DNA of 64,000 bases from positions 6,686,001 through 6,750,000 of the forward strand of contig NZ_LR134352.1 of assembly GCF_900637185.1 (NCBI RefSeq), written 5' to 3'. The position numbers were made by a program, and so were the translations under genes. Positions 21,918 to 32,128 of the stretch are shown here, piece by piece. Under the pieces are notes generated by a model. That model had not been told where the DNA came from. It searched no databases and saw only the letters and a program-made list of their open reading frames with translations. Positions within the stretch are counted from its first letter, which is position 1. Each line of letters begins with the position of its first letter. This stretch comes from Nocardia asteroides (GTDB taxonomy: Bacteria; Actinomycetota; Actinomycetes; Mycobacteriales; Mycobacteriaceae).

Positions 21918-23558
21918 TTGACCGAGTCCGGAGAGACCGCAGCCCCCACCCCGCGCGGACTTCCCGCCGAGGTCGCGCGCCGCCGCACCTTCGCCGTGAT
22001 CTCGCACCCCGACGCCGGTAAGTCCACGCTCACCGAGGCACTGGCGCTGCACGCCAAGATGATCTCCGAGGCGGGCGCCATCCACGGCAAGGCCGGCCGC
22101 AAGTCGACCGTGTCGGACTGGATGGAGATGGAGAAGGCGCGCGGCATCTCGGTGAGCTCGACCGCGCTGCAGTTCAACTACCGGGCCGCCGGGTCCGATG
22201 TCGACAACGTGATCAACCTGGTCGACACCCCGGGCCACTCCGACTTCTCCGAGGACACCTACCGCGTGCTCACCGCGGTCGACGCCGCGGTCATGCTGAT
22301 CGACGCCGCCAAGGGCCTGGAACCGCAGACGCTGAAGCTGTTCCAGGTGTGCAGGCACCGGGGTATCCCGGTCATCACCGTCATCAACAAGTGGGACCGC
22401 CCTGGCCAGGCGCCGCTGGAGCTGCTCGACGAGATCAGCGAGCGGATCGGTCTGACGCCCACCCCGCTGTTCCTGCCGGTCGGCATCGCGGGCGACTTCC
22501 GCGGCCTGCTGCGCCGCGGCCCCGAGGGCGAGGCCACCGAGTACGTCCACTTCACCCGCACCGCCGGTGGCGCGACCATCGCACCGGAGGAGTCGCTGAG
22601 CCCGGCTGAGGCCGAGGCGCGCGAGGGCGAGGCCTGGACGACCGCCGCTGAGGAGAGCGAGCTGCTCTCGGCCACCGGGCAGGACCACGACCAGGAGCTG
22701 TTCCTGGCCGGGCAGACCTCGCCGGTCATCTACGCCTCGGCGATGCTGAACTTCGGCGTGCGCCAGCTGCTGGAGACGCTGGTCGCGCTGGCGCCCGCGC
22801 CGGGTGCGCGCGCCGACGTCACCGGCAAGGACCGCCAGACCGGTGATCCGTTCAGCGCGGTGGTGTTCAAGGTGCAGGCCGGAATGGACACCGCGCACCG
22901 CGACCGGCTGGCGTTCATGCGGATCGTGTCCGGCGAGTTCGAGCGCGGCATGGTCGTCACGCACGCGCAGACCGGTCGGCCGTTCGCCACCAAGTACGCG
23001 CTGACCGTGTTCGGCCGCGAGCGTACCACCGTCGACACCGCCTACCCGGGCGATGTGGTCGGCCTGGTGAACGCGACCGCGCTGGCACCGGGGCACACCC
23101 TGTTCGTGGACAAGAAGGTGGAGTTCCCGCCCATCCCGAGCTTCGCCCCCGAGCACTTCGCGACCCTGCGCGCGCAGAGCGCGGGCAAGTACAAGCAGTT
23201 CCGCAAGGCCATCGACCAGCTCGACTCCGAGGGCGTGGTGCAGGTGCTGCGCAACGACGCCCGCGGTGATCAGTCGCCGGTGCTGGCGGCGGTCGGCCCG
23301 ATGCAGTTCGAGGTCGTCACCGCGCGCATGCAGGCGGAGTTCAATGTGGAAACCCAGCTGGACTTCCTGCCCTTCACCCTGGCCCGGCGCACCGACGCCG
23401 AGTCGGCGCCGGAACTCGACCGTCAGCGCGGTGTCGAGGTGTTCACCCGCACCGACGGGGCGATCCTGGCGCTGTTCAGCGACAAGTGGCGGCTGCAGTA
23501 CATCGAGAAGGAGCATCCGAAGCTCACGTTGGAGCCGCTCGTCGCCACGGCGGACTAA
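21918..23558 (+). CDS. prfC: Peptide chain release factor 3
   Basis: A 546-residue translational GTPase that recycles RF1/RF2 from the ribosome. G motifs are visible: ISHPDAGKSTLTEAL (P-loop), EKARGISVSSTAL, DTPGHSDFSEDTYR and INKWDRPG. The C-terminal part has the RF3 pattern APEHFATLRAQSAGKYKQFRKAIDQLDSEGVVQVL. The TTG start is preceded by GAAAGG eight bases upstream; an in-frame TTG six codons earlier is less likely. It is divergent from rplY across a gap of about 300 bp with no further gene. prfC is absent from many Actinobacteria, and I recall none at this site in M. tuberculosis. Confidence 0.95.
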   Translation: MTESGETAAPTPRGLPAEVARRRTFAVISHPDAGKSTLTEALALHAKMISEAGAIHGKAGRKSTVSDWMEMEKARGISVSSTALQFNYRAAGSDVDNVINLVDTPGHSDFSEDTYRVLTAVDAAVMLIDAAKGLEPQTLKLFQVCRHRGIPVITVINKWDRPGQAPLELLDEISERIGLTPTPLFLPVGIAGDFRGLLRRGPEGEATEYVHFTRTAGGATIAPEESLSPAEAEAREGEAWTTAAEESELLSATGQDHDQELFLAGQTSPVIYASAMLNFGVRQLLETLVALAPAPGARADVTGKDRQTGDPFSAVVFKVQAGMDTAHRDRLAFMRIVSGEFERGMVVTHAQTGRPFATKYALTVFGRERTTVDTAYPGDVVGLVNATALAPGHTLFVDKKVEFPPIPSFAPEHFATLRAQSAGKYKQFRKAIDQLDSEGVVQVLRNDARGDQSPVLAAVGPMQFEVVTARMQAEFNVETQLDFLPFTLARRTDAESAPELDRQRGVEVFTRTDGAILALFSDKWRLQYIEKEHPKLTLEPLVATAD

Positions 23559-23580
23559 CTGGTCGACTGTCTGAGTCGGG

Positions 23581-24288
23581 CTACGCGGCCGGTCCGGGGT
23601 TGCGCTCGACCGAGGAGATGTGGTTCTCCTGGGCGATCATGCCCCAGCGGCTCGCGGTCAACCGCAGGCTGGGCAGATCACTGAGCGAGAGCACCACCTC
23701 GTAGGTGCGCTCGTAGCCGGTGTGCGCGATGCGCCAGTGGCCGTCCTCGCAGCGCACGTAGCGGTCGGTGTAGAAGGCCGCGCCGCGCAGGCACATGTTG
23801 TGCTCGGGGATGATCACCGTGTCGGCCAGGTACCAGGTGCCGGTGGCGGTATCGCCGTCGACGTCGATCTCCGGGTGATCGCAGCGGTGCTCGGTGATGA
23901 CGTGCGGCCCCAGGGTGTTGCGCAGGAAGGCCAGGAACGCCTCGCGCGACTCGAACTGCAGGTATTCGCTGTAGGTGGCGGTCGCCTCGGGGACCAGGGT
24001 GTCGGCGAACTCGTCCCAGGACTTGGTGTCCAGGGCGCGCAGGTAGCGGAACTTGAGCCTGCTGATCGCGATCAGGTCGTCGGGGTGATCGGGCGGGCGC
24101 GGCACCGGCTCGGGCGCCTCGTCGTCCGTCGCGCGCACGCCGGGCTGCTCGGCCATCCGGTCCTCCCCCACCTCCGGCCCGGCGACCATCGGTTCGTCGT
24201 CGCCGGGCAGCAGCGGCCCAGGGCGCACCCACGTGGGCGCGACCGGTTCGTCGACGCGCACGTTCGCGGATTCGGACCCCTGCTCCAT
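23581..24288 (-). CDS. SnoaL-like/NTF2-fold protein with disordered acidic N-terminus
   Basis: A 235-residue protein. Residues 1 to about 70 are rich in Pro, Glu and Asp and look disordered. From DDLIAISRLKFRYLRALDTKSWDEFADTLVPEATATY onward it has the SnoaL-like (NTF2 fold) pattern, including FLAFLRNTLGPHVITEHRCDHPEIDVDGDTATGTWYLADTV. Such domains serve as enzymes or ligand-binding modules on polyketide, steroid or aromatic substrates; the substrate here is unknown. GGAGGA lies only a base or two before the ATG, so a downstream start such as MAEQPGVRATD is possible. Confidence 0.75.
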   Translation of the reverse strand: MEQGSESANVRVDEPVAPTWVRPGPLLPGDDEPMVAGPEVGEDRMAEQPGVRATDDEAPEPVPRPPDHPDDLIAISRLKFRYLRALDTKSWDEFADTLVPEATATYSEYLQFESREAFLAFLRNTLGPHVITEHRCDHPEIDVDGDTATGTWYLADTVIIPEHNMCLRGAAFYTDRYVRCEDGHWRIAHTGYERTYEVVLSLSDLPSLRLTASRWGMIAQENHISSVERNPGPAA

Positions 24289-24396
24289 TCCTCCACGATC
24301 CCACTGAAACGCGCGCAGTGCCGGATCTGTATCAGATCGCTATCACTGCCGACACCGGAGCGTGACCTCCGGCGTCGGCGGGCGCGGCTGTCTCAG

Positions 24397-25308
24397 CTAC
24401 CCGATGGTGAAGCAGGTGCGGCAGAAGTCCTCGCCGAACTCCGACAGCCGCAGGCTCTTGCGGACGATCTTCGGCGCCCGCCCCGCCTTCTTGAGCGCGT
24501 CCTCCACGACCGGCTGCACCTCGAGCACCATGTAGCGGCTCAGCACCACCGGGTCGTCGGAGGAGTAGGTGAGGCCGAGGCGGTTGAGGTTGATCAGGTA
24601 GGACCTGGCCCGGTCGGGGTAGCGCACGCCCGCCTGTTCCGGCACCGAGGTGAGGTCGCCCTGGACCAGCTCCGAGCCGATGCCGAGCGGGCGGTTGGTC
24701 CGCACGTCGACCGCCGGCTGCGGACCGTTGAGGGCCATGAACCGCAGGATGCGGGCCTCGTCGGGGGCGATCTCGTCGAGGATCCGGTCGTAGGCCGGGT
24801 GCACGTCCTCGGTGAAGTACACGTCGGCCGAGCGGGCCAGCAGCGCGTCGCCGCGCCTGCGCAGGTCCTCGGTACTGGCCGAGCGCAGGTACGGGCCCAC
24901 GGTGATGGCCTGCTGGCTGGATCCGTTGGGCGTCGGCACGTAGCTGACGATCTCGCGCACCGACCCCTCGGTGACGCCGAGCGCGCTGCGCGCGATCGAG
25001 CGCAGCGCGTTGCCGGTGCGCTCGGCGATATCCGCCGAGGACTCGCCGTCCAGCGCCGCCTGGGCCAGTTCCTTGGTCACCTCGTAGGTGGTCCCGACCG
25101 CCCACTGGCTGCCGCGCACCGCGGTGCCGGCGGCCAGCCCGGCGGCGCGGAACACGCCGCGGATCAACCTGGCCTCGTTGCTGATCTGTCGCTGCTCGAC
25201 ATCCGAGCTGCGCTCGACGGCGCGGGTACCGGCACGGGCCAGATCCTGTCCGGTCCTGTCGTCTGTCACGTCCAACTCCGAAGTCTCGCCATGGGAACGC
25301 TCGCCCAC
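24397..25308 (-). CDS. DUF4393 (Abi-alpha-like) protein, paralogue A
   Basis: A 303-residue protein of the DUF4393 (Abi_alpha) family. The N-terminal half contains a glycine/alanine-rich helix (LIRGVFRAAGLAAGTAVRGSQWAVGTTYEVTKE). The family core is HPAYDRILDEIAPDEARILRFMALNGPQPAVDVRTNRPLGIGSELV and YLINLNRLGLTYSSDDPV. It ends in LRLSEFGEDFCRTCFTIG. The second paralogue 1.6 kb away shares the same landmarks (LAEITPDEARVLRFLHVDGPQPALDVRTG and LTEFGADFVQTCLL). It is divergent from the DUF445 gene. The family name comes from abortive phage infection, but no function is proven for actinobacterial members. Confidence 0.75.
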   Translation of the reverse strand: MGERSHGETSELDVTDDRTGQDLARAGTRAVERSSDVEQRQISNEARLIRGVFRAAGLAAGTAVRGSQWAVGTTYEVTKELAQAALDGESSADIAERTGNALRSIARSALGVTEGSVREIVSYVPTPNGSSQQAITVGPYLRSASTEDLRRRGDALLARSADVYFTEDVHPAYDRILDEIAPDEARILRFMALNGPQPAVDVRTNRPLGIGSELVQGDLTSVPEQAGVRYPDRARSYLINLNRLGLTYSSDDPVVLSRYMVLEVQPVVEDALKKAGRAPKIVRKSLRLSEFGEDFCRTCFTIG

Positions 25309-25411
25309 AGATTATTGCCCGACCACGCTCCAGGCACAGTGCATACGCAGCGCGCCCCCTGAACGCGCCCGTTGTGGCCTGTCACGAATTGTGGTGGTGC
25401 TCATTGTTCCG

Positions 25412-25467
25412 ACTCGTCCGGACGAGTACGGCATTCGGGACAGGTTCTGTGACTGATGTCTCAGACA
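25412..25467. promoter_or_regulatory. Palindromes between divergent DUF4393 and DUF445 genes
   Basis: ACTCGTCCGGACGAGT (25412-25427) is a perfect 16-bp palindrome, and TGTCTCAGACA (25457-25467) is an 11-bp one. Both lie in the 291-bp region between the divergent DUF4393 paralogue A and the DUF445 gene and may be operators for one or both. No regulator gene is adjacent. Confidence 0.5.
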
Positions 25468-25599
25468 CTACCCTGTGGCCTGGGGCACGACGAATGGACC
25501 CAGTTCCCCACCTCACAGTAGGGTCACCTCGCCATGGGGGTGCTAATTTTGGTTTGCCGGTGAAGGCGGTGGTCACCGGGCTACGGCAGGAGGGTGTCG

Positions 25600-26922
25600 T
25601 TGTTGGAGAGTGTGTTCGGGTTACACCCGACACTCCTGCTCGAAATTCTGACCATTCCTCTTTTCACAGGAGTGATCGGATACATCACCAACTGGACCGG
25701 CATTTTGATGCTGTTCCAGCCGATCAAGTTCTACGGCGTGAAGCTACCCGGGCTCCGCGCGGTCTTTCCGTACCTGCCCAAGCGGATCCAGGTATTGCCG
25801 CTGCTCAGCTATGACGGCCGGATCGGCTGGCAGGGCATCGTGCCCTCGCGCGCGGACAAAATGGCGAGCATCGCCGTCGACAAGGGCCTGTCCAAACTGG
25901 GCAGCGTCGCCGACTTCTACCGCGAACTCGATCCGGAGAAGCTCGCCGAACATCTGGCCGAGGTGGCCGACGCGCAGATCAGCGACATCGTCGAAGTGAT
26001 CCTGCGCCGCGAGCATCCGCAGCTCTGGTACAACCTGCCGACCCAGGTGCGCGAGATGGTGCATCAGCGGGTGCGCTCGCAACTGCCCGAGATCCTGCGC
26101 GAACTCACCATCGAACTCGGCACCAATATCGATCAGCTGCTCGATGTGAAGCAGATGGTCATCCGCTATTTCCAGGCCCGTCCGCAATTGCTCAACCAGC
26201 TGTTCCAGGTGCTCGGCGCCAAGGAACTGCGGTTCATGCAGAACTTCGGTTTCTATTTCGGCGCGCCCTGCGGTCTGCTGCTGGTGCTCGCGCTGCACAC
26301 CACCGGCCTGTCGCCGTTGATCGTGCTGCCGGTCGGCGGCATCGTCATCGGCTGGGTGGTGAACTGGGTCGGCATCAACATGATCTTCGCGCCCGCCACG
26401 CCCAAGTGGTGGTGCCCGTGGCGGCAGGGTCTGCTGATCAAGCGCCAGCCCGAGATCACCGCGGGCTACGCGGCGCTGGTCTCGACCGAGGTGGTCACCG
26501 TCGCCAACATCGGCGACGAACTGCTCAACGGCCCGCGCTCGGACCGCACCCTGCAGATGCTCGAGGACACCCTGCGCCCGGCCGCCGACCGCGCGCTCGG
26601 CCCGGCCCGGCCCGCGGTGAAGTTCATGCTCGGCAGCCGCGAGTACGACTCGCTGCAGTCCACGCTCACCGCCGAGGCCATGACGATCGCGCCGATGGCC
26701 TTCGCCGACCCGGAGTTCAACGTCCAACAGGGCAGGCAGGTCAACGAATACATCGCCCGGCAAATGTCCGCACTTTCCCCGCACGACTTCGTGGACATGC
26801 TGCGTTCGGCGATCAAACAGGACGAATGGTTGCTTTTCGTCCATGGCGGCGCGCTGGGGCTGCTCGCCGGATACGCTCACATCCTGGTCTTCGGAACAGG
26901 AGTAGCGACGACATGGATGTAG
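25600..26922 (+). CDS. DUF445 family membrane protein
   Basis: A protein of about 440 residues of the DUF445 family. An N-terminal membrane hairpin (LLEILTIPLFTGVIGYITNWTGILMLFQP) and a second one near residue 220-270 (GAPCGLLLVLALHTTGLSPLIVLPVGGIVIGWVVNWVGINMIFAP) carry related motifs, GYITNWTGILMLF and GWVVNWVGINMIF, suggesting internal duplication. A last hydrophobic helix ends the protein. The loop between is long, charged and helical. AGGAGG best fits the TTG used here; a GTG two codons upstream overlaps it. The stop overlaps the start of DUF4393 paralogue B by ten bases, so they are co-translated. Confidence 0.82.
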   Translation: MLESVFGLHPTLLLEILTIPLFTGVIGYITNWTGILMLFQPIKFYGVKLPGLRAVFPYLPKRIQVLPLLSYDGRIGWQGIVPSRADKMASIAVDKGLSKLGSVADFYRELDPEKLAEHLAEVADAQISDIVEVILRREHPQLWYNLPTQVREMVHQRVRSQLPEILRELTIELGTNIDQLLDVKQMVIRYFQARPQLLNQLFQVLGAKELRFMQNFGFYFGAPCGLLLVLALHTTGLSPLIVLPVGGIVIGWVVNWVGINMIFAPATPKWWCPWRQGLLIKRQPEITAGYAALVSTEVVTVANIGDELLNGPRSDRTLQMLEDTLRPAADRALGPARPAVKFMLGSREYDSLQSTLTAEAMTIAPMAFADPEFNVQQGRQVNEYIARQMSALSPHDFVDMLRSAIKQDEWLLFVHGGALGLLAGYAHILVFGTGVATTWM

Positions 26923-27752
26923 ACGACGGGACCCCGTCCACCGAACTGGTGCGACGACCGGTACCGCCGCTCGAAACAACCGGTGACCGGCGCGGCGTGC
27001 TGCCCGTCTCGCCGGTCCGCACGGTGCGCGCGGCCACCGGCGTCGCCCGGGTCGCGCTCACCGCGGCCTCGGGCATGACGCTGTGGACGCTCGACACCGC
27101 GCTCGGGGTGACCGTCACCGTGCTGCGCGGCAGCATCGCGGGCGCCCCGCCCAAGGAAGTCCTCGCCGAGGCGGAAGGCGAAGTGCGCGAACGTCTCCGG
27201 CACGCGCTCGGCCTGCCGGTCGGCGGCGAGCAGCACGGCGACGGCGGCATGCCGACACTGCGCGAACAGGGCGCCGAACTGCTGCGGCTCTCGGCCAGCA
27301 CGCACGCGGCGCAGCCGGATACCCATCCCGCCTATCCCGGCATCCTCGCCGAGATCACCCCCGACGAGGCGCGGGTGCTGCGGTTCCTGCACGTCGACGG
27401 ACCGCAGCCCGCGCTCGACGTGCGCACCGGCCGTCAGCGGGCCTTCGGCGGCGAGCGCCTGATCAGCGGCTTGACCATGGTCGGCGAGCACGCGGGCCTG
27501 CGCTTCCCGAATCGCGTTCCGCAGTACCTGCCGAACCTGCGCAGGCTCGGGCTGATCGAGTTCACCCGTGAGCCCGTGGGCAATCCGAGCCGCTACCAGC
27601 TCATCGAGGCGCAGGAGCAGGTGCGCGACGCGCTCAAGCGTGGATTCGGTACGAAGGTGAGCTACCGCAGCATCATCCTCACCGAGTTCGGCGCCGATTT
27701 CGTGCAAACCTGCCTGCTGTCCCGCCTCTCCGAGACTTCAGGCCAGGCTTGA
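26913..27752 (+). CDS. DUF4393 (Abi-alpha-like) protein, paralogue B
   Basis: A 279-residue DUF4393 protein. The N-terminal hydrophobic part (TVRAATGVARVALTAASGMTLWTLDTALGVTVTVLRG) may be a membrane or amphipathic hairpin. The family core HPAYPGILAEITPDEARVLRFLHVDGPQPALDVRTG and YLPNLRRLGLIEFTREPVGNPSRYQLIEAQ follows. Its ATG lies inside the DUF445 gene, with AGGAG upstream. The last ten or so codons, ending SRLSETSGQA, are encoded by the start of repeat copy 3, so the natural C-terminus has been replaced or extended; paralogue A ends shortly after the equivalent FCRTCFTIG. Confidence 0.75.
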   Translation: MDVDDGTPSTELVRRPVPPLETTGDRRGVLPVSPVRTVRAATGVARVALTAASGMTLWTLDTALGVTVTVLRGSIAGAPPKEVLAEAEGEVRERLRHALGLPVGGEQHGDGGMPTLREQGAELLRLSASTHAAQPDTHPAYPGILAEITPDEARVLRFLHVDGPQPALDVRTGRQRAFGGERLISGLTMVGEHAGLRFPNRVPQYLPNLRRLGLIEFTREPVGNPSRYQLIEAQEQVRDALKRGFGTKVSYRSIILTEFGADFVQTCLLSRLSETSGQA

Positions 27753-27835
27753 GCGCTGGGCTGCGTCACGTCGGCGGCTGACCGGCGATTCACCGGGCCA
27801 GGTCAGCCCGTCCCGGTGAGTTACCCATGTGCTCG
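27722..27835 (+). repeat. Dispersed intergenic repeat, copy 3 of 5
   Basis: A 114-bp element starting CCGCCTCTCCGAGACTTCAG and ending GGTGAGTTACCCATGTGCTC. Its first 31 bp are the end of the DUF4393 paralogue B reading frame. The far end lies five bases before the stop codon of the convergent ABC-F gene. The middle differs from the other copies. Confidence 0.82.
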
Positions 27836-27840
27836 CGAAA

Positions 27841-29625
<1,785 letters not shown>

Positions 29626-29720
29626 AGGTGTTGCTCGCCCGCCTTCCGCGTGACTTCTGTGGGGCCGTGACGAGCCTACTTGCCCCGGTCGGCCCGGCTC
29701 TTGGCCGCTCCCCTTGCGCC

Positions 29721-29780
29721 ACGAACATCGTTCGTTTAACGTCGTTCGTAGCGAACAACGTTCGACACGAACAACGTTCT
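29721..29780. promoter_or_regulatory. Array of palindromic operators upstream of flavin oxidoreductase gene
   Basis: Three near-identical palindromes of the form CGAAC-3 nt-GTTCG are centred near 29728 (ACGAACATCGTTCGT), 29758 (CGAACAACGTTCG) and 29774 (ACGAACAACGTTCT), with a half site between the first two. They end ten bases before the GGAGGA ribosome-binding site... of the oxidoreductase gene or closer. The shape suits a TetR-type dimer, but no regulator gene is adjacent. Confidence 0.75.
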
Positions 29781-29794
29781 TACCGGAGGATTCC

Positions 29795-30646
29795 ATGCAC
29801 ATCGGCCTCGGCCTGCCCATCTCCGACCCCGCCGCCCTGCTCGACTGGGCCCGCCGCGCCGACGACGGCCCGTTCCGCACGCTGGGCCTGCTCGACCGGC
29901 TCGTCTACGACAACCCCGAACCGCTGGTCACCCTGGCCGCCCTGGCCGGCGCCACCCGCCGCATCCGGCTGCAGACCGAGGTCCTGCTCGCACCGCTGCG
30001 CGAGACCGCGCTGCTGGCCAAGCAGACCGCCACCCTCGACGTGCTGTCCGGCGGCCGGTTCACCCTCGGCGTCGGCGTCGGCGGCCGGGCCGACGACCAC
30101 GTCGCCGCCGGCACCGACCCGCGCACCCGCGGCCGCCGCCTCGACGCGCAGATCGACCTGCTGCGGCGGCTGTGGGCGGGCGAACCGTTCGGTCCCGATT
30201 GCGGCCCGATCGGTCCCGCGCCCGTCCAGCCCACCGGACCGGAGCTGCTGTTCGGCGGTTTCCAGCCGGCCGCGCTCGACCGGGTCGGCCGGTGCGGCGG
30301 CGGTTTCCTGGCCGCCGCGCCGCCGTCGTGGGCGGGCGGCCTGTTCGACACCGTGCGCCGATCCTGGAAGGACCACGGCCGTGCCGGTGCACCGCGCATC
30401 GTCGCCCAGGTGAATGTCGCCCTCGGTGACGACGACGTACTCGCCGACGCCCGCGCCGCGATGCGCGCCTACTACGCCTTCGCCGGCGATCGCTCGGCCT
30501 TCATGCTGGACGGCCTGCTCACCACGCCCGAGGCCATCCGCTCGACCATCGCGGAGTTCGGCGAACTCGGCGCCGACGAGGTCATGCTCTACTGCTACGG
30601 CCGCGACGCCGACCAGGTCGACCGGCTCGCCGACCTGGTCGGCTGA
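29795..30646 (+). CDS. LLM-class flavin/F420-dependent oxidoreductase
   Basis: A 283-residue luciferase-like monooxygenase-fold protein. Family landmarks are MHIGLGLPISDPAALLDWARRADDGPFRTLGLLDRLVYDNPEPLVTLAALAGATRRIRLQTEVLLAPLRETALLAKQTATLDVLSGGRFTLGVGVG, with the long LAKQTATLDVLSGGR motif diagnostic. Cofactor (FMN or F420) and substrate are unknown; in Nocardia many such proteins are F420-dependent. A CGGAGGA precedes the ATG by about four bases. The palindrome array immediately upstream suggests an inducible gene. It converges with ispE, the two stops lying within a few bases. Confidence 0.85.
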   Translation: MHIGLGLPISDPAALLDWARRADDGPFRTLGLLDRLVYDNPEPLVTLAALAGATRRIRLQTEVLLAPLRETALLAKQTATLDVLSGGRFTLGVGVGGRADDHVAAGTDPRTRGRRLDAQIDLLRRLWAGEPFGPDCGPIGPAPVQPTGPELLFGGFQPAALDRVGRCGGGFLAAAPPSWAGGLFDTVRRSWKDHGRAGAPRIVAQVNVALGDDDVLADARAAMRAYYAFAGDRSAFMLDGLLTTPEAIRSTIAEFGELGADEVMLYCYGRDADQVDRLADLVG

Positions 30647-30649
30647 GCC

Positions 30650-31579
30650 TCAGCGCTCGGTCTCGAGCACCCGCGCGCCGGGCACCGGGCCACTGGCGGT
30701 CCGCACACTGCGACACACCCCGGCACCGGCCAGTTCGGCGGCCACCGCGATCGCGGCCTCCTCGGTATCGCACAGGAACGCGCAGGTGGGACCGGAGCCG
30801 GAGACCAGGCCGGCGAGCGCGCCCGCGCCCACCCCGGCACGGAGCGTGCGGCGCAGTTCCGGCTTCAGCGAGAGCGCCGCGGCTTGCAGATCGTTGCCGA
30901 GCAGCGGCGCCAAGGTGTGCGGGTCGCCCGCGGCCAGCGCCTGCATGAGTTTCTGCGGGTCACCCAGGCGCGGCGGTTCGCCTTCGGCGCGCAGCCGATC
31001 GAGTTCCCGGAAGACCGACGGGGTGGACAGCCCGTCCTTGGCCAGGGCCAGCACCCAGTGAAAGGTGTTGCGCGACAGCACCGGCAGCAACCGTTCGCCG
31101 CGGCCGGTGCCGAGCGCGGTGCCGCCGTGCAGGGCGAAAGGGACATCGCTGCCGAGTTCGGCGGCCACCGCCGACAGCTCGTCGCGGCCCAGGCCCAGGT
31201 CCCACAGCTCGTTCAGGCCGACCAGCGCGGCGGCCGCGTCGGCACTGCCGCCCGCCATGCCGCCCGCCACCGGGATACCCTTGGCGATGGCGATCTCCAC
31301 CAGCGGCGCCCGGCCCGCCAGATGGGCCAGCCGCACGGCCGCCTTCCAGACCAGGTTCTCCCGATCGGTCGGTACCTCGGCCGCGCCCTCGCCGGTGACC
31401 CGCACGGTCAGCGAGGCCGACGGGGCCAGCTCGAGCTCGTCGGACAGCGACAGTGCCTGGAAGACCGTGGTCAGATCGTGATAGCCGTCCGGACGCAGAT
31501 CACCGACTCCGAGATGCAGATTCACCTTCGAAGGCGCGCGCACGACGACCGGGCTGGGCACAACTGACAGCACGGTCAC
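30650..31579 (-). CDS. ispE: 4-diphosphocytidyl-2-C-methyl-D-erythritol kinase
   Basis: A GHMP kinase of about 309 residues in the methylerythritol phosphate pathway, making the 2-phosphate needed for isoprenoids. Motifs are [33 protein letters not shown], the ATP loop [22 protein letters not shown] and, near the end, [18 protein letters not shown]. The start is uncertain: GTG codons at 31579 and 31561 are both possible and neither has a clear Shine-Dalgarno. In M. tuberculosis ispE directly follows ksgA; here a copper chaperone gene on the other strand separates them. Confidence 0.93.
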   Translation of the reverse strand: MTVLSVVPSPVVVRAPSKVNLHLGVGDLRPDGYHDLTTVFQALSLSDELELAPSASLTVRVTGEGAAEVPTDRENLVWKAAVRLAHLAGRAPLVEIAIAKGIPVAGGMAGGSADAAAALVGLNELWDLGLGRDELSAVAAELGSDVPFALHGGTALGTGRGERLLPVLSRNTFHWVLALAKDGLSTPSVFRELDRLRAEGEPPRLGDPQKLMQALAAGDPHTLAPLLGNDLQAAALSLKPELRRTLRAGVGAGALAGLVSGSGPTCAFLCDTEEAAIAVAAELAGAGVCRSVRTASGPVPGARVLETER

Positions 31580-31693
31580 CAAGCGTAACGGGTTACACCG
31601 ACGAGTACCCGCGCTGAATCCCGCCATGCGGGGACGAGAAGTGCGATCCCGCGCACACCGGCGCACCGAAGGGGTTGCGCCGGGTACCCGTGG

Positions 31694-31726
31694 GGGGTAT
31701 GTTCATTCGTGTCGGGGACATACCCC
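31694..31726. promoter_or_regulatory. Copper-responsive-type inverted repeat upstream of copZ-like gene
   Basis: GGGGTATGT at 31694-31702 and ACATACCCC at 31718-31726 form a 9-bp inverted repeat with a 15-nt spacer, about 35 bp before the chaperone ATG. GC-rich arms with a GTAT/ATAC core resemble CsoR-type copper operators. The assignment rests on this shape and the downstream gene. Confidence 0.6.
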
Positions 31727-31760
31727 TGGACCGTATGAGCGAAGAGCGAAGGAGTCGGCC

Positions 31761-31970
31761 ATGGCCACCAGCACCTACACCGTCACGGGGATGACCTGCG
31801 GACACTGCGTGAGCTCGGTCAAGCAGGAGATCGGCAAGATCGATGGTGTCACCAGCGTGGACGTCGACCTCGCCAGCGGTCTCGTCAAGGTCGACAGCGC
31901 GAACGAACTCACCGAGTCCGATATCGCCGCCGCCGTCGACGAGGCAGGCTACGAACTGGCTGGATCCTAG
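31761..31970 (+). CDS. CopZ-like copper chaperone (heavy-metal-associated domain)
   Basis: A 69-residue single HMA domain: TYTVTGMTCGHCVSSVKQEIGKIDGVTSVDVDLASGLVKVDS, with the metal-binding GMTCGHC motif. It would bind Cu(I) in the cytoplasm and pass it to a P1B-type ATPase or regulator. No copA or csoR gene is near, so this is an orphan chaperone inserted between ispE and ksgA. GAAGGAG lies about eight bases before the ATG. A very long hairpin follows the stop. Confidence 0.92.
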   Translation: MATSTYTVTGMTCGHCVSSVKQEIGKIDGVTSVDVDLASGLVKVDSANELTESDIAAAVDEAGYELAGS

Positions 31971-31986
31971 GCGGCTGGCGCCGCGG

Positions 31987-32074
31987 GTTTTCGGCCTCGT
32001 AACCTCGCGTTCGAGGGGCGATACAGCGCCTACGGCGTGACGTCGCGCCCCTCGAACGCGAGGCGGCCGAAAAC
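31987..32074. terminator. Long terminator-like hairpin after the copper chaperone gene
   Basis: Perfect 17-bp arms (32004-32020, CTCGCGTTCGAGGGGCG, and 32046-32062) are flanked by a second perfect 10-bp pair, GTTTTCGGCC (31987-31996) with GGCCGAAAAC (32065-32074). The whole begins 17 bp after the chaperone stop. The gene on the other side (ksgA) ends 260 bp away. Confidence 0.83.
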
Positions 32075-32128
32075 GTGGTGGGTGTCGGCGTTCACCGACG
32101 GTTCATACCGGCGCCTGGACGTCGTGAA

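Noticed and set aside
31626..31760. A longer copper-chaperone protein from an upstream ATG
   Set aside because: The extension covers the inverted-repeat operator and lacks homology; the HMA domain begins at the ATG with GAAGGAG before it.
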